From Lysobacter auxotrophicus (GTDB lineage: Bacteria > Pseudomonadota > Gammaproteobacteria > Xanthomonadales > Xanthomonadaceae): a DNA stretch of 64,000 nt. The stretch covers positions 2,232,001-2,296,000 of the forward strand of contig NZ_AP027041.1 of NCBI RefSeq assembly GCF_027924565.1, given 5' to 3'. Shown here piece by piece: positions 1 to 8,441 of the stretch; positions within the stretch are counted from its first letter, which is position 1; each line of letters begins with the position of its first letter. Made by a program: the position numbers and the translations under genes. The notes below the pieces were generated by a model. The model was not told the DNA's origin. It did not search any database and saw nothing but the letters and a program-made list of their open reading frames with translations.

Positions 1-109
1 ACGTCGCGAACGTTCCAACGCGGGCAAGGCTGCGCCGTCACCTGCGTTCAGCCATGTCGTCACAAAAAGGGCGTAGCGTGCAAGATCCCCGTCGAACCGG
101 GAGTGCGTC

Positions 110-316
110 ATGTACGAGTTGTCCGTGACCGATAGCCAGCGCTCGTTCCTCGAGGACCTGGGGCGCACCGCCCGCGCCCATCTCGCGCACCTGGACTGGG
201 ACGAAGTGGAGCCGCACCTGCGGCTGGGCTGGTATTCCAGCGTGCTGTCGAACGACCTGGACTGGGGCCACGTGGAGGCCATCGCGCACGAGAGCTGGTC
301 GCGCGATCCGTTCTAG
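110..316 (+). CDS. Small hypothetical protein (68 aa)
   Basis: I do not recognise this small acidic protein. It has no signal peptide, membrane segment or cysteine. It contains a Trp- and Asp-rich stretch (HLDWDEVEPHLRLGW, residues 27-41) and a second LDWGHVEAIAHESW stretch near the C-terminus, which suggests a compact soluble domain. The codon usage is GC-rich at third positions like its neighbours. It stands alone, upstream of a palindromic repeat and the mod operon. It is probably a real lineage-specific gene, but its function is unknown. Confidence 0.5.
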   Translation: MYELSVTDSQRSFLEDLGRTARAHLAHLDWDEVEPHLRLGWYSSVLSNDLDWGHVEAIAHESWSRDPF

Positions 317-328
317 GCGCCGCGCTCG

Positions 329-374
329 GTAGCCCGGGTCACTAACCCGGGTGCGCGGCGCTTACCCGGGCTAC
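329..374. repeat. GTAGCCCGGGT...ACCCGGGCTAC palindromic repeat, copy 1
   Basis: Outer arms GTAGCCCGGGT and ACCCGGGCTAC are perfect reverse complements and enclose AACCCGGGTGCGC. The unit recurs at 4976-5071 and 23430-23495, always between genes and always followed by CTACAA(A/G)AG. It looks like a REP-type dispersed element. Confidence 0.75.
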
Positions 375-436
375 AAAAGCCCGGCTACGGGGGGCAAGCG
401 TGGACGCCGGAAAGGCGGGCGTCGCGACGGAAGATG

Positions 437-460
437 CGCTATATAGCGCCCTATATCCCG
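437..460 (+). promoter_or_regulatory. Probable ModE operator upstream of modA
   Basis: CGCTATATA, a 6-base spacer, then TATATCCCG. This matches the E. coli ModE box half-site CGCTATATA exactly, with a looser right half. It lies 18 bases upstream of the preferred modA start, and a modE gene closes the same locus. Molybdate-bound ModE would repress modABC here. Confidence 0.65.
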
Positions 461-478
461 CCGCCCTCCGGAGCCCCC

Positions 479-1246
479 ATGCCCGTCTGGATCCGCCGCG
501 CCGCGCTGTGCGTGCTCGCATTCGCGCTCGCCGCCCCCGCCTCCGCCGGGCAGCCGGTCCGCGTCTTCGCCGCCGCCAGCCTGACCAATGCGCTCAACGA
601 CATCGCCGTCGAATGGGAGAAGGCCGGGCACGCGAAACCGAGCCTCGCGTTCGCCGCATCGTCCGCGCTGGCCAAGCAGATCGAAGCCGGCGCGCCCGCC
701 GATGTGTTCGCCGCCGCCGATCTCACGTGGATGGATTACCTCGACAAGCGCGGCAAGCTCCAGCCCGGCACGCGCGCGAACCTCGCCGGCAATTCGCTGG
801 TGTTGATCGTGCCGGCGGGCCGGCGCATCCCGGTGCGCGTGCAACGCGGTTTCGACCTCGCCGGCGCGTTCGATGGCAAGCTCTGCACCGGCGACCCCGG
901 CGTCGTCCCGGTCGGCATCTACGCGCGCGAGGCGCTGCAGAAGCTGGGCTGGTGGTATGCGCTGCAGGGCCGCGTCGTCGGCACCGACGACGTACGCACC
1001 GCGCTGGCGTTCGTCGAACGCGGCGAATGCCCGCTCGGCATCGTCTACGCGACTGACGCGAAGATCAGCCGCAAGGTCGAGGTGCTCGCGACCTTCCCCG
1101 CCGACACGCACAAACCCATCGTGTATCCCGTCGCCGCCGTGCGCGGGGCGCGTCCGGAAACCGCCGCGTTCCTGCAGTACCTGAAGACCTCGAAGACCGC
1201 CGCGACGATCTTCGCCCGCTACGGTTTCACCGTCGGCACGCGTTGA
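479..1246 (+). CDS. modA: Molybdate ABC transporter substrate-binding protein ModA
   Basis: This is the periplasmic molybdate-binding protein that delivers the oxyanion to ModB. A Sec signal peptide is present (RRAALCVLAFALAAPASAG). The mature protein begins with the family motif VFAAASLTNAL, followed by FAASSALAKQIEAGAPADVFAAAD and the hinge region GDPGVVPVGIYAREAL. The length (255 aa) is normal. I start it at 479, not at the in-frame ATG at 434, because a GGAG ribosome site lies 5 bases upstream of 479 and the ATG at 434 is beside the ModE box, ahead of any sensible signal peptide. It is the first gene of modABC. Confidence 0.95.
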   Translation: MPVWIRRAALCVLAFALAAPASAGQPVRVFAAASLTNALNDIAVEWEKAGHAKPSLAFAASSALAKQIEAGAPADVFAAADLTWMDYLDKRGKLQPGTRANLAGNSLVLIVPAGRRIPVRVQRGFDLAGAFDGKLCTGDPGVVPVGIYAREALQKLGWWYALQGRVVGTDDVRTALAFVERGECPLGIVYATDAKISRKVEVLATFPADTHKPIVYPVAAVRGARPETAAFLQYLKTSKTAATIFARYGFTVGTR

Positions 1247-1256
1247 GCACGCGCCC

Positions 1257-1979
1257 ATGACGATGTGGCTGTCGCCCGAGGAATGGAACGCGCTGGCGCT
1301 GTCGGCGAAAGTCGCGTTGTGCGCGACCGCGGCGTGCCTGCCGTTCGGCATCGCCCTGAGCTGGCTGCTGGAGCGCCGCGAATTCCCCGGCAAGGTGTGG
1401 ATCGACACGCTCGTGCAGTTGCCGATGGTGCTGCCGCCGGTCGTGCCCGGCTACCTGCTGCTGTTGCTGCTGGGCACGCAGGGGCCGCTGGGCCGATGGT
1501 TGCTCGATACCTTCGGCGTGGTCGTGGCGTTCACCTGGAAAGGCGCGGTGATCGCGTCGGCCGTGATGGCGTTTCCGCTGATGGTGCAGCCGATCCGCCT
1601 GGCGATCCGCCTGATCGATCCGCGCCTGGAAAAGGCCGCGGCGACGCTCGGCGCGAAACCGTGGGACACGTTCTTCAGCGTGACCCTGCCGCTGTCGGTG
1701 CCCGGCCTGGTCGCCGGCTGCATCCTGTGTTTCTCGCGTAGCCTGGGCGAGTTCGGCGCGACGATGGCCTTCGTCGGCAACATCCCCGGCGAAACGCGCA
1801 CGCTGCCGCTGGCGATCTACAGCCTCACGCACGTGCCCGACGGCGAGGCCGCCGCGCTGCGGCTGTCGCTGCTGTCGATCGCGCTCGCGGTGATCGCGCT
1901 GCTGGTCAGCCGCTGGATCGGCCTGCGCGCCGAGCGCCGGCTCGGCTACCTCGATCGGGGGCCGCATGCTGAGCTTTGA
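1257..1979 (+). CDS. modB: Molybdate ABC transporter permease ModB
   Basis: Inner-membrane permease of the molybdate transporter. Five to six hydrophobic segments span its 240 residues. The cytoplasmic EAA loop that docks on the ATPase is visible (EKAAATLGAKPWDTFFSVTLP, about residues 126-146), followed by GEFGATMAFVGNIPGETRTLPLAIY, typical of ModB. It starts 10 bases after modA stops and overlaps modC by 14 bases, so the three are one transcription unit. The length is normal for the family. Confidence 0.95.
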   Translation: MTMWLSPEEWNALALSAKVALCATAACLPFGIALSWLLERREFPGKVWIDTLVQLPMVLPPVVPGYLLLLLLGTQGPLGRWLLDTFGVVVAFTWKGAVIASAVMAFPLMVQPIRLAIRLIDPRLEKAAATLGAKPWDTFFSVTLPLSVPGLVAGCILCFSRSLGEFGATMAFVGNIPGETRTLPLAIYSLTHVPDGEAAALRLSLLSIALAVIALLVSRWIGLRAERRLGYLDRGPHAEL

Positions 1980-2616
1980 CCTGCACCTGGCGCGCGGCGA
2001 TTTCGCGCTCGATGCGAAGGCGGACGTCGGCGACGGCGTGACCGGCGTGTACGGCCCGTCGGGCTCGGGCAAGAGCACGTTGCTGGCGCTGCTCGCCGGC
2101 TTGCTGTCGCCTTCGCGCGGCCGCGTGCGCCTGGCCGAACGCGTGCTGGTCGAAACCGATGCGCGCCGCTTCGTGCCCGCGTGGGATCGCCACGTCGGCC
2201 TGGTGTTCCAGGACGGCCAGCTGTTCCCGCATCTCACGGTGCGGCAGAACCTGTTGTTCGGCCACGCGCGCATTCCCGCCGCGACGCGCCGCTTCGATCT
2301 GGCCGGCGTCGCCGAACTGCTGGAGATCACCCCACTGCTGGATCGTCGCCCGACGCTGCTCTCCGGCGGCGAGCGCCAGCGTGTCGCGCTCGGACGCGCC
2401 CTGCTCTATTCGCCGCAACTGTTGCTGCTCGACGAACCGCTGTCCTCGCTCGACGATCGACTGAAACGGCAGATCCTGCCGTTCCTCAAGCGCATCAAGG
2501 ACGAGACGCGCCTGCCGATGCTGTACGTCACGCACGCGCACGGCGAGCTGGATTACCTCGCCGATCGCGTCCTGCGCATGGAAGGCGGACGCCTGCAGCC
2601 CGCCGTCACGGACTGA
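1966..2616 (+). CDS. modC: Molybdate ABC transporter ATPase ModC, short form without MOP domain
   Basis: ATP-binding subunit of the molybdate importer. Walker A is GPSGSGKST (residues 30-38), the Q-loop is in VFQDGQLFPHLTV, the signature is LSGGERQR, Walker B is LLLLDEP and the switch histidine is in THAHGEL. The protein ends at residue 216, just after the ATPase domain. E. coli ModC is about 350 residues and carries a C-terminal molybdate-binding MOP domain that is missing here. The ending is a clean stop with no remnant of that domain, because the next gene, convergent modE, overlaps it by 11 bases. Oxyanion regulation may rest on ModE alone. Confidence 0.93.
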   Translation: MLSFDLHLARGDFALDAKADVGDGVTGVYGPSGSGKSTLLALLAGLLSPSRGRVRLAERVLVETDARRFVPAWDRHVGLVFQDGQLFPHLTVRQNLLFGHARIPAATRRFDLAGVAELLEITPLLDRRPTLLSGGERQRVALGRALLYSPQLLLLDEPLSSLDDRLKRQILPFLKRIKDETRLPMLYVTHAHGELDYLADRVLRMEGGRLQPAVTD

Positions 2617-3397
2617 CGGCGAGGATCACGCTGGAGGCCTTGAACAGCGCCGTGGCGGGCACGCCTTCCACGAGCTGCAGGCGTTCGGCGGAGGCGTTCG
2701 TGACGATGGCGGCGATGGCGTTGCCGCCTTCCACTTCGATCACGACTTCGGTGTTCACCGCGCCGCGCGCGATGCGCACGACGGTGCCGGGCAGCTGGTT
2801 GCGCGTGGACAGGCGCACGCCTTCCAGGTCCGTGCCGACGATGACGCTGGAGGCCTTCACCAGCGCGATCGCCTGCGTGCCGACGGCCAGCCCCATGTGC
2901 TGCGTGGATTCGTGCGTGACGATGGCGACGATGCGCCCACCGCCGGTAAGTTCGAGTTCCACCTCGTCGTTCACCGCGCCGGCCGCGATGCGCACGATGC
3001 GGCCGGCGAGATGGTTGCGTGCGCTGGTGAGCATGGCGAAGCGTCCGATGATGTCCAGCTCGCGCCCGGCGTGCGCGATACGTTCGTTGAGCAGTTCGAC
3101 GAAACGCGCGTTCTGCGTCTCGACTTCGCGCCACGTGGCGACCAGGCGCTCGCCGTCGGGCGTAAGCCGCGTGCCGCCGCCGCCCTTGCCGCCGACGACG
3201 CGTTCGACCAGGGGCGCGTCGGCGAGGTTGTTCATCGCGTCCACGGCGTCCCACGCGGCCTTGTAGGTCAGCCCGACGCTGCGCGCCGCCGCCGCGATGG
3301 AGGCTTCGGTGCCGATCGCCGCCAGCAGGTCCATCCACCGACGGCTGCCGAAGGTGCCATGCGCGGCTTCCACGGTGAGCGAGCTTCGGATGCGCAT
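2606..3397 (-). CDS. modE: Molybdate-responsive repressor ModE
   Basis: Winged-helix molybdate sensor with the full two-part architecture. The N-terminal HTH is LysR-like (IAAAARSVGLTYKAAWDAVDAMNNL, with the glycine-rich wing VGGKGGGG). Two tandem MOP/TOBE repeats follow, near residues 125-190 (SARNHLAGRIVRIAAGAVNDEVELEL) and 197-262 (STRNQLPGTVVRIARGAVNTEVVIEV). The repeats closely resemble each other. It is convergent with modC and overlaps it by 11 bases at the stops, an arrangement that may give antisense coupling. The expected operator is the box at 437-460. Confidence 0.93.
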   Translation of the reverse strand: MRIRSSLTVEAAHGTFGSRRWMDLLAAIGTEASIAAAARSVGLTYKAAWDAVDAMNNLADAPLVERVVGGKGGGGTRLTPDGERLVATWREVETQNARFVELLNERIAHAGRELDIIGRFAMLTSARNHLAGRIVRIAAGAVNDEVELELTGGGRIVAIVTHESTQHMGLAVGTQAIALVKASSVIVGTDLEGVRLSTRNQLPGTVVRIARGAVNTEVVIEVEGGNAIAAIVTNASAERLQLVEGVPATALFKASSVILAVSP

Positions 3398-3587
3398 TGC
3401 GTGGCTCGTTTCGTCCTGATCGGCCGCACTTTAGCGCAGTGGCGAACCGGTGATCCCCCGCAGGCTGGATCGACGCCCGTGTGCATTGCGTCCTTCGGCG
3501 AGCCTGACGCGGGGATGACGAATGGGAACATGCGACCAGCATCGCGGGCTGGTTACACTCGCCGCACCCGCACGGACGAGGCCGCAC

Positions 3588-4217
3588 ATGAAGCTCATGA
3601 TCGTCGGCGCCACCGGCCTGGTCGGCCGCCATGCCTTGCAGATCGCGCTCGCCCATCCCGCCATCGAGCGCGTGATCGCGCCCGTGCGCCGCGCCATGGC
3701 CGACCACCCGAAGTTGCTCGCGCCGGTCGTCGATTTCGATGCGCTGCCCGCGGATGCGCCGTGGTGGAACGTCGATGCGGTCGTCTGCGCGCTCGGCACG
3801 ACGATCCGCGTGGCGGGCTCGCAGGAGGCGTTCCGTCGCGTCGACCACGATTACCCGCTCGCCGTCGCGCGACATGCGCGGGAACACGGCGCATCCACCT
3901 TCGTGCTGAATTCCGCCATGGGCGCCGACGCGACCTCGCGCATTTTCTACAGCCGCGTGAAGGGCGAAGTGGAACGCGACCTCGCCACGCTCGGCTTCGC
4001 GTCGCTGACGGTCGTGCGGCCCGGGCTGATCGGCGGCGAACGCGAGGAATACCGCGCCGGCGAACGCGCGGCGACCGTCGCGCTGCGCGTGCTGCATCCG
4101 CTGCTGCCGCGCCGGTGGCGGATCAATCCGGCCGACCGCATCGCACGCAGCATGATCGACGCGGCCGTGCAGGCGATGCCCGGCGTGCACGCGATTGGCT
4201 CCGACGCGCTCGCCTGA
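3588..4217 (+). CDS. NAD(P)-binding Rossmann protein, YtfG/HTATIP2-like atypical SDR
   Basis: An NAD(P)-binding protein of the atypical short-chain dehydrogenase group. The nucleotide-binding loop is at the very N-terminus (KLMIVGATGLVGRHAL), followed by DAVVCALGTTIRVAGSQEAFRRVDHDYP, as in oxidoreductase HTATIP2-like and YbjT-like proteins. A SAMGADATSRIFYSRVKGEVER segment supplies the Ser...Tyr..Lys signature. I start it at 3588, so that the Rossmann strand begins the protein, rather than at an upstream ATG that would add 22 unrelated residues. It appears to be a single-gene unit. The substrate cannot be read from the sequence. Confidence 0.85.
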   Translation: MKLMIVGATGLVGRHALQIALAHPAIERVIAPVRRAMADHPKLLAPVVDFDALPADAPWWNVDAVVCALGTTIRVAGSQEAFRRVDHDYPLAVARHAREHGASTFVLNSAMGADATSRIFYSRVKGEVERDLATLGFASLTVVRPGLIGGEREEYRAGERAATVALRVLHPLLPRRWRINPADRIARSMIDAAVQAMPGVHAIGSDALA

Positions 4218-4283
4218 CGCCTCACCGCCGCCTAACCCGTCACGCGCCAGACTGCGGGTCCGCTTACCGCACGAAGACGCCGC

Positions 4284-4958
4284 ATGAAGATCCTGATGGT
4301 GCTCACCTCGCACGACCGCCTGGGCGACACGGGCGAAAAGACCGGCTTCTGGCTGGAGGAATTCGCCGCGCCGTACTACGTGTTCACCGATGCCGGCGCG
4401 CAGGTCACGGTCGCCTCGCCCAAGGGCGGGCAGCCGCCGATCGATCCCAAGAGCGACGATCCCGCCAACCAGACGCCGTCGCAGGACCGGTTCAAGTCCG
4501 ATCCGGACGCGCAGGCCGTGCTGGCGAAGACGCATCGGCTCGATTCGCTGTCGGCCGACGAATTCGACGCGATCTTCTACCCCGGGGGCCACGGGCCGTT
4601 GTGGGACCTGGCGGAGGATCCGGCGTCGATCCGGTTGATCGAAACGTTCTACGAATCGGGGAAACCCGTCGCGGCCGTGTGCCACGGACCCGGCGTGCTG
4701 CGCCACGCGAAGCACGGGGACGAGCCGCTGGTGAAGGGCCGGCGCGTCACCGGTTTCACCAACTCCGAAGAGGACGCGGTGAAGCTCACGAACGTGGTGC
4801 CGTTCCTGGTGGAGGACGAACTCAAGCGGCTGGGCGGGCGCTACGAGAAGGCCGGCGATTGGCAGAGCTTCGCCATCGTCGACGGACGGCTGGTGACCGG
4901 GCAGAACCCGGCGTCGTCGGAAGCGACGGCGGAGGCGTTGTTGGGGCTGTTGCGCTGA
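4284..4958 (+). CDS. DJ-1/PfpI family protein (Hsp31-like glyoxalase III / amidotransferase fold)
   Basis: A class I glutamine-amidotransferase-like protein of the DJ-1/PfpI family. The nucleophile elbow AVCHGPGVL contains the catalytic Cys followed by His, and an upstream Glu/Gly region FYPGGHGPLWDL forms the rest of the site. The N-terminal KTGFWLEEFAAPYYVFTDAGAQVTVASP is the Hsp31/YajL-like segment. Relatives act as glyoxalase III or protein deglycase, or as holding chaperones, and which of these applies here is uncertain. The length of 224 aa is typical. It stands alone, followed by a palindromic repeat. Confidence 0.88.
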   Translation: MKILMVLTSHDRLGDTGEKTGFWLEEFAAPYYVFTDAGAQVTVASPKGGQPPIDPKSDDPANQTPSQDRFKSDPDAQAVLAKTHRLDSLSADEFDAIFYPGGHGPLWDLAEDPASIRLIETFYESGKPVAAVCHGPGVLRHAKHGDEPLVKGRRVTGFTNSEEDAVKLTNVVPFLVEDELKRLGGRYEKAGDWQSFAIVDGRLVTGQNPASSEATAEALLGLLR

Positions 4959-4975
4959 CCGACTCCCGCGCGTTT

Positions 4976-5071
4976 GTAGCCCGGGTAAGGCCGTAGGCAG
5001 CACCCGGGGCGATGCGCCTCGACGCGTTGAACGTTGCCGGGCCCCGGGTGCGCTTCGCTTACCCGGGCTAC
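4976..5071. repeat. GTAGCCCGGGT...ACCCGGGCTAC palindromic repeat, copy 2
   Basis: Long imperfect palindrome with outer arms GTAGCCCGGGTAAG and CTTACCCGGGCTAC. The loop holds inner CACCCGGGGCG/GCCCCGGGTGCGCTTCG arms. Same family as 329-374 and 23430-23495. It occupies much of the gap between the DJ-1 gene and ohr. Confidence 0.75.
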
Positions 5072-5227
5072 AAAAGCTGGCGGCGGCTTTGTATCCCAAC
5101 GTATCCGCCCGCTCGCCCGCCACACTCCCCGACAAATCCCCGCACGGCGCGACACGTGCGCGATACCGCGCGGCCTCGGAATGGCGCCACCGGAAACCAC
5201 CGGCCCACCCCTCCGAGGAACACCGTC

Positions 5228-5662
5228 ATGTCCCACTCCCTCCAGACCGTCGTCTACACCGCGCACACCCACGTCACGGGCGGCCGCAGCGGCACCGGCC
5301 GCTCCAGCGACGGCGCCATCGACGTCGCGCTCAGCACGCCCGGCTCCAACAAGCCCGGCTCCAACAAGCCCGGCACCAACCCGGAACAGCTGTTCGGCAT
5401 CGGCTGGTCGGCGTGCTTCATCGGCGCGCTCGGCTTCGCCGCGCAGGAGCTGAAGGTGAAGCTGCCGGCCGACACCGCCGTCGACGCCGAGGTCAACCTG
5501 GGCAAGACCGCCAACGGCGAGTACCAGCTCGCGGTGAAGCTCGACGTCAAGCTGCCGGGCCTGGACGACGCGACGCGCCAGCAGCTGGTCGAGATGGCGC
5601 ATCGCACCTGCCCGTACTCGCGCATGACGCGCGGCGATGTCGACGTCGAGATCGTCACCTGA
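5228..5662 (+). CDS. ohr: Organic hydroperoxide resistance protein Ohr
   Basis: Thiol peroxidase that reduces organic and fatty-acid hydroperoxides in the cytoplasm. Both redox cysteines of the OsmC/Ohr fold are present: C63 in GWSACFIGAL and C128 in RTCPYSR. The N-terminal VVYTAHTHVTGGRSGTGRSSDGAIDV is the classic Ohr start. The 144-residue length is normal. Residues 38-50 contain an in-frame duplication (PGSNKPGSNKPGTNPEQLF) that adds a few residues to the loop before the active site. No ohrR repressor gene is adjacent. The ATG at 5228 is chosen because it matches the family's N-terminus. Confidence 0.95.
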   Translation: MSHSLQTVVYTAHTHVTGGRSGTGRSSDGAIDVALSTPGSNKPGSNKPGTNPEQLFGIGWSACFIGALGFAAQELKVKLPADTAVDAEVNLGKTANGEYQLAVKLDVKLPGLDDATRQQLVEMAHRTCPYSRMTRGDVDVEIVT

Positions 5663-5748
5663 GGCGGAGCCGCCCCGCCCCGATCCTCCTGCCGTTCCGG
5701 CGCGCGCCATCGCCGCGCCGGCGGCCCTCGAAACCAGAGAGGTTGCCC

Positions 5749-6276
5749 ATGTCCAAGTCGATTTTCGCGGGCCTCGCGCTGTCGCTCTGCCTGCTCGCCG
5801 GCTGCGCGCCGGGCGTGCAGGCCGAGCCTTCGCGCCCGGCGCCCGCACCGGAATTCACCGGCATCACCAAGTGGCTCAACGCGCCGCCGCAGACCATCGC
5901 GGGGCTCAAGGGCAAGGTCGTGCTGGTGGAGTTCTGGACCTACTCCTGCATCAACTGCATCCACGTGCAGCCGCATGTAAAGCAGTGGTACGACCGCTAT
6001 CGCGACCAGGGCCTGGTGGTGGTCGGCGTGCACACGCCCGAGTACGACGAGGAGCGCAGCACCGCCAACGTGCGCCGCGCGATCGAGCGCTTCGGCATCG
6101 ACTACCCCGTCGCGCAGGACAACGACTACGCCACGTGGCACGCCTACGGCAACCGCTTCTGGCCGGCGATGTACCTGGTCGACAAGGACGGCCGCATCGT
6201 CCATCGACATTACGGCGAAGGCGATTACGACGGCATGGAGCAACGCATCCGCGACCTGCTCGCCGCCAAACGCTGA
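5749..6276 (+). CDS. Thioredoxin-like lipoprotein (TlpA/DipZ-type, CINC motif)
   Basis: An exported thiol-disulfide protein. The N-terminus is a lipoprotein signal (LALSLCLLAGC, lipobox LLAGC), so the mature protein should be membrane-anchored in the periplasm. The thioredoxin fold carries WTYSCINCIHVQPH with a CxxC redox pair, WPAMYLVDKDGRIVHRHYGEGDY and the cis-Pro region, all typical of the extracytoplasmic domain of DipZ-like and redoxin proteins. Reduction of periplasmic disulfides or peroxides is likely. It may be co-transcribed with ohr, 86 bases upstream, since both fit an oxidative-stress role. Confidence 0.88.
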   Translation: MSKSIFAGLALSLCLLAGCAPGVQAEPSRPAPAPEFTGITKWLNAPPQTIAGLKGKVVLVEFWTYSCINCIHVQPHVKQWYDRYRDQGLVVVGVHTPEYDEERSTANVRRAIERFGIDYPVAQDNDYATWHAYGNRFWPAMYLVDKDGRIVHRHYGEGDYDGMEQRIRDLLAAKR

Positions 6277-6329
6277 CGTTCACGGGCGATGGCACAATCG
6301 CGCCATCGCCCCTCCGCCACGAGTGCCGC

Positions 6330-7070
6330 ATGGAACACGCAGACCACATCCTCGTCGTGGACGACGACCGCGAGATCCGCCAGATGGTCGCCGACTACCT
6401 GCGCAAGAACGGCCTGCGCGCGAGCGAGGCCGCCGATGGCCGCGAGATGCGCGCCGTGCTCGACACGCACGCGATCGACCTGATCGTGATGGACGTGATG
6501 ATGCCCGGCGAAGACGGCCTGACGCTGACCCGCAACCTGCGCGCCGGCAAGCATCGCGCCATCCCGGTGGTGATGCTGACCGCGCGCGAGGACCAGACCG
6601 ACCGCATCATCGGCCTGGAAATGGGCGCCGACGATTACGTCACCAAACCCTTCGCCGCGCGCGAACTGCTGGCGCGCATCAAGGCGGTGATCCGCCGCAC
6701 GCGGATGCTGCCGCCGAATCTACAGGTCACCGAAGCCGCGCAGATGCTCGCATTCGGCCGCTGGCGCCTGGACACCACCGCGCGTCACCTGCTCGATCCG
6801 GAGGGCACCGTGGTGGCGCTCAGCGGCGCCGAATTCCGCCTGCTGCGCGTGTTCCTGGACCATCCCAACCGCGTGCTCAACCGCGACCAGCTGCTCAACC
6901 TGACGCAGGGCCGCGATGCGGAGCTGTTCGACCGCTCCATCGACCTGCTCGTCAGCCGGCTGCGCCAGCGCCTGCAGGACGACGCGCGCGAGCAGAGCTA
7001 CATCAAGACCGTGCGCAGCGAAGGCTATGTTTTCAGCGCGGCGGTGACGATCGTCGGCGACGGCGAATGA
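6330..7070 (+). CDS. OmpR/PhoB-family response regulator
   Basis: DNA-binding response regulator. The receiver domain occupies residues 1-120, with acidic pocket VVDDD (9-13), phospho-acceptor D55 in IVMDVMMPGEDG, a Thr/Ser switch (MLTA) and K106 in YVTKPF. The C-terminal winged helix includes LSGAEFRLLRVFLDHPNRVLNRDQLL and ends with SYIKTVRSEGYVF, as in OmpR-type regulators. The kinase gene begins inside its stop codon (ATGA overlap), so the two are translationally coupled partners. The stimulus is not evident from the neighbourhood. Confidence 0.94.
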   Translation: MEHADHILVVDDDREIRQMVADYLRKNGLRASEAADGREMRAVLDTHAIDLIVMDVMMPGEDGLTLTRNLRAGKHRAIPVVMLTAREDQTDRIIGLEMGADDYVTKPFAARELLARIKAVIRRTRMLPPNLQVTEAAQMLAFGRWRLDTTARHLLDPEGTVVALSGAEFRLLRVFLDHPNRVLNRDQLLNLTQGRDAELFDRSIDLLVSRLRQRLQDDAREQSYIKTVRSEGYVFSAAVTIVGDGE

Positions 7071-8398
7071 GCGCTGCGACGCGCCGCTGGTGGTGGCGGC
7101 CGCGCACGATGGCCTCGCGGCTGTATGCGCTGCTGGCCGGCGGACTGCTGCTCGCGCACGGGCTGTCGTTCGGGCTGCTGTTCTACGAGCGCTACGAGGC
7201 GGCGTCGTCGATGCTGATGACCAACCTCGAACAGGACGTGGTCGTCGCGGTGAACCTGCTCGACCGCCTGCCGCCGGAAGAGCGCGCCGAGTGGCTGCCG
7301 ATGCTGCAGCGACGCACGTTCCGTTATGCCCTGGGCGATGAGGTCTTCGCGGCGGACGGTGCGCCGGCGCCGCTGAGCGGCGCGACGTCGCGCGAGATGG
7401 CCGGGACGATCGAAAGCGCACTAGGTCCGCGCTATTCGACGCGTGCGCGGCAGGTGTCGCGCGACCCCGAGCGCTTCCAGGTCGAGGTGCGTCTGCATGA
7501 CGGCAGCCCGGTCGTGATCGACGTGCAGCCGTCGGTGATGCCACTGGCGAAGTGGCTGCCGTACGTGCTCGTGTTGCAGCTGGCGGTGCTGCTGCTGTGC
7601 GCCTGGGCCGCCGTGCGGCTGGCGACGCGGCCGCTCGCGCGGCTGGCGCAAGCCGCCGAAAACGTACGCCCGGACGGCGACGGCGAACGGCTTCCGGCCA
7701 CCGGCCCGACTGAGGTCGCCCAGGCGGTGGGCGCGTTCAACGCGATGCAGGACCGCATCGCGCGCTACATGAAGGAGCGGCTGCAGATCCTCGCGTCGAT
7801 CTCGCACGACCTGCAGACGCCGATCACGCGCATGAAGCTGCGCGCCGAATCGATGGACGAAGTGCCCGAACGCGCGAAGATGCTGGACGATCTCGACCAG
7901 ATGCAGCACCTCGTGCGCGAAGGCATCGCCTATGCGCGCAGCGCGCACGGCAGCACCGAGGCCCCGGTGCGCGTGGACCTCGACGCCTTCCTCGACAGCC
8001 TGGTCTGCGATTACGTCGACACCGGGCGGCCGGTGAGTCTGGCGGGCCGGATCGGCGCGCCGGTCGTCACGCGCCCGCATGCCTTGCGTCGCATGGTCGC
8101 CAATCTCATCGACAACGCGCTCAAATACGCGGGCACGGCGGATGTCGAACTCAACGACGACTGCGGTGCGGTCGTGATCCGCGTGGGCGATCGCGGGCCC
8201 GGCATTCCCGAGGCGGAACTGGCGCGCGTGATGGAGCCGTTCTACCGGCTGGAAGCCTCGCGCAACCGCGACACCGGCGGCACCGGCCTGGGGCTGGCGA
8301 TCGCGCAGCAGCTGGCCGACTCGATCGGCGCGACGCTCACGCTGCGCAATCGCGACGGCGGCGGCCTGGTGGCGGAGGTTCGGCTGCCGCGCGGGTGA
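7067..8398 (+). CDS. Sensor histidine kinase (EnvZ-like)
   Basis: Inner-membrane sensor kinase, partner of the upstream regulator. Transmembrane segment 1 is near residues 18-40, a periplasmic domain of about 120 residues follows, and transmembrane segment 2 is near 164-184. A HAMP linker leads to the H-box SISHDLQTPITRMKLRAE, with H247 as the phosphorylation site. The catalytic domain has the N-box NLIDNALKYA, the G1 box GDRGPGIPEAEL, PFYRLEASRNRDTGGTGLGLAIA and a terminal G-rich strand. All core residues are intact. The 443-residue length is normal for an EnvZ-like kinase. Confidence 0.94.
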   Translation: MSAATRRWWWRPRTMASRLYALLAGGLLLAHGLSFGLLFYERYEAASSMLMTNLEQDVVVAVNLLDRLPPEERAEWLPMLQRRTFRYALGDEVFAADGAPAPLSGATSREMAGTIESALGPRYSTRARQVSRDPERFQVEVRLHDGSPVVIDVQPSVMPLAKWLPYVLVLQLAVLLLCAWAAVRLATRPLARLAQAAENVRPDGDGERLPATGPTEVAQAVGAFNAMQDRIARYMKERLQILASISHDLQTPITRMKLRAESMDEVPERAKMLDDLDQMQHLVREGIAYARSAHGSTEAPVRVDLDAFLDSLVCDYVDTGRPVSLAGRIGAPVVTRPHALRRMVANLIDNALKYAGTADVELNDDCGAVVIRVGDRGPGIPEAELARVMEPFYRLEASRNRDTGGTGLGLAIAQQLADSIGATLTLRNRDGGGLVAEVRLPRG

Positions 8399-8441
8399 GC
8401 GATGGGGCGCAGCGATCGCCCTATTCCCACGGCGCGCCACG

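Noticed and set aside
2553-5135. 860-residue open frame on the minus strand across mod genes
   Set aside because: It runs antisense through modE and the Rossmann and DJ-1 genes, is Arg/Pro/Gln-rich without domain motifs, and is produced by GC bias.
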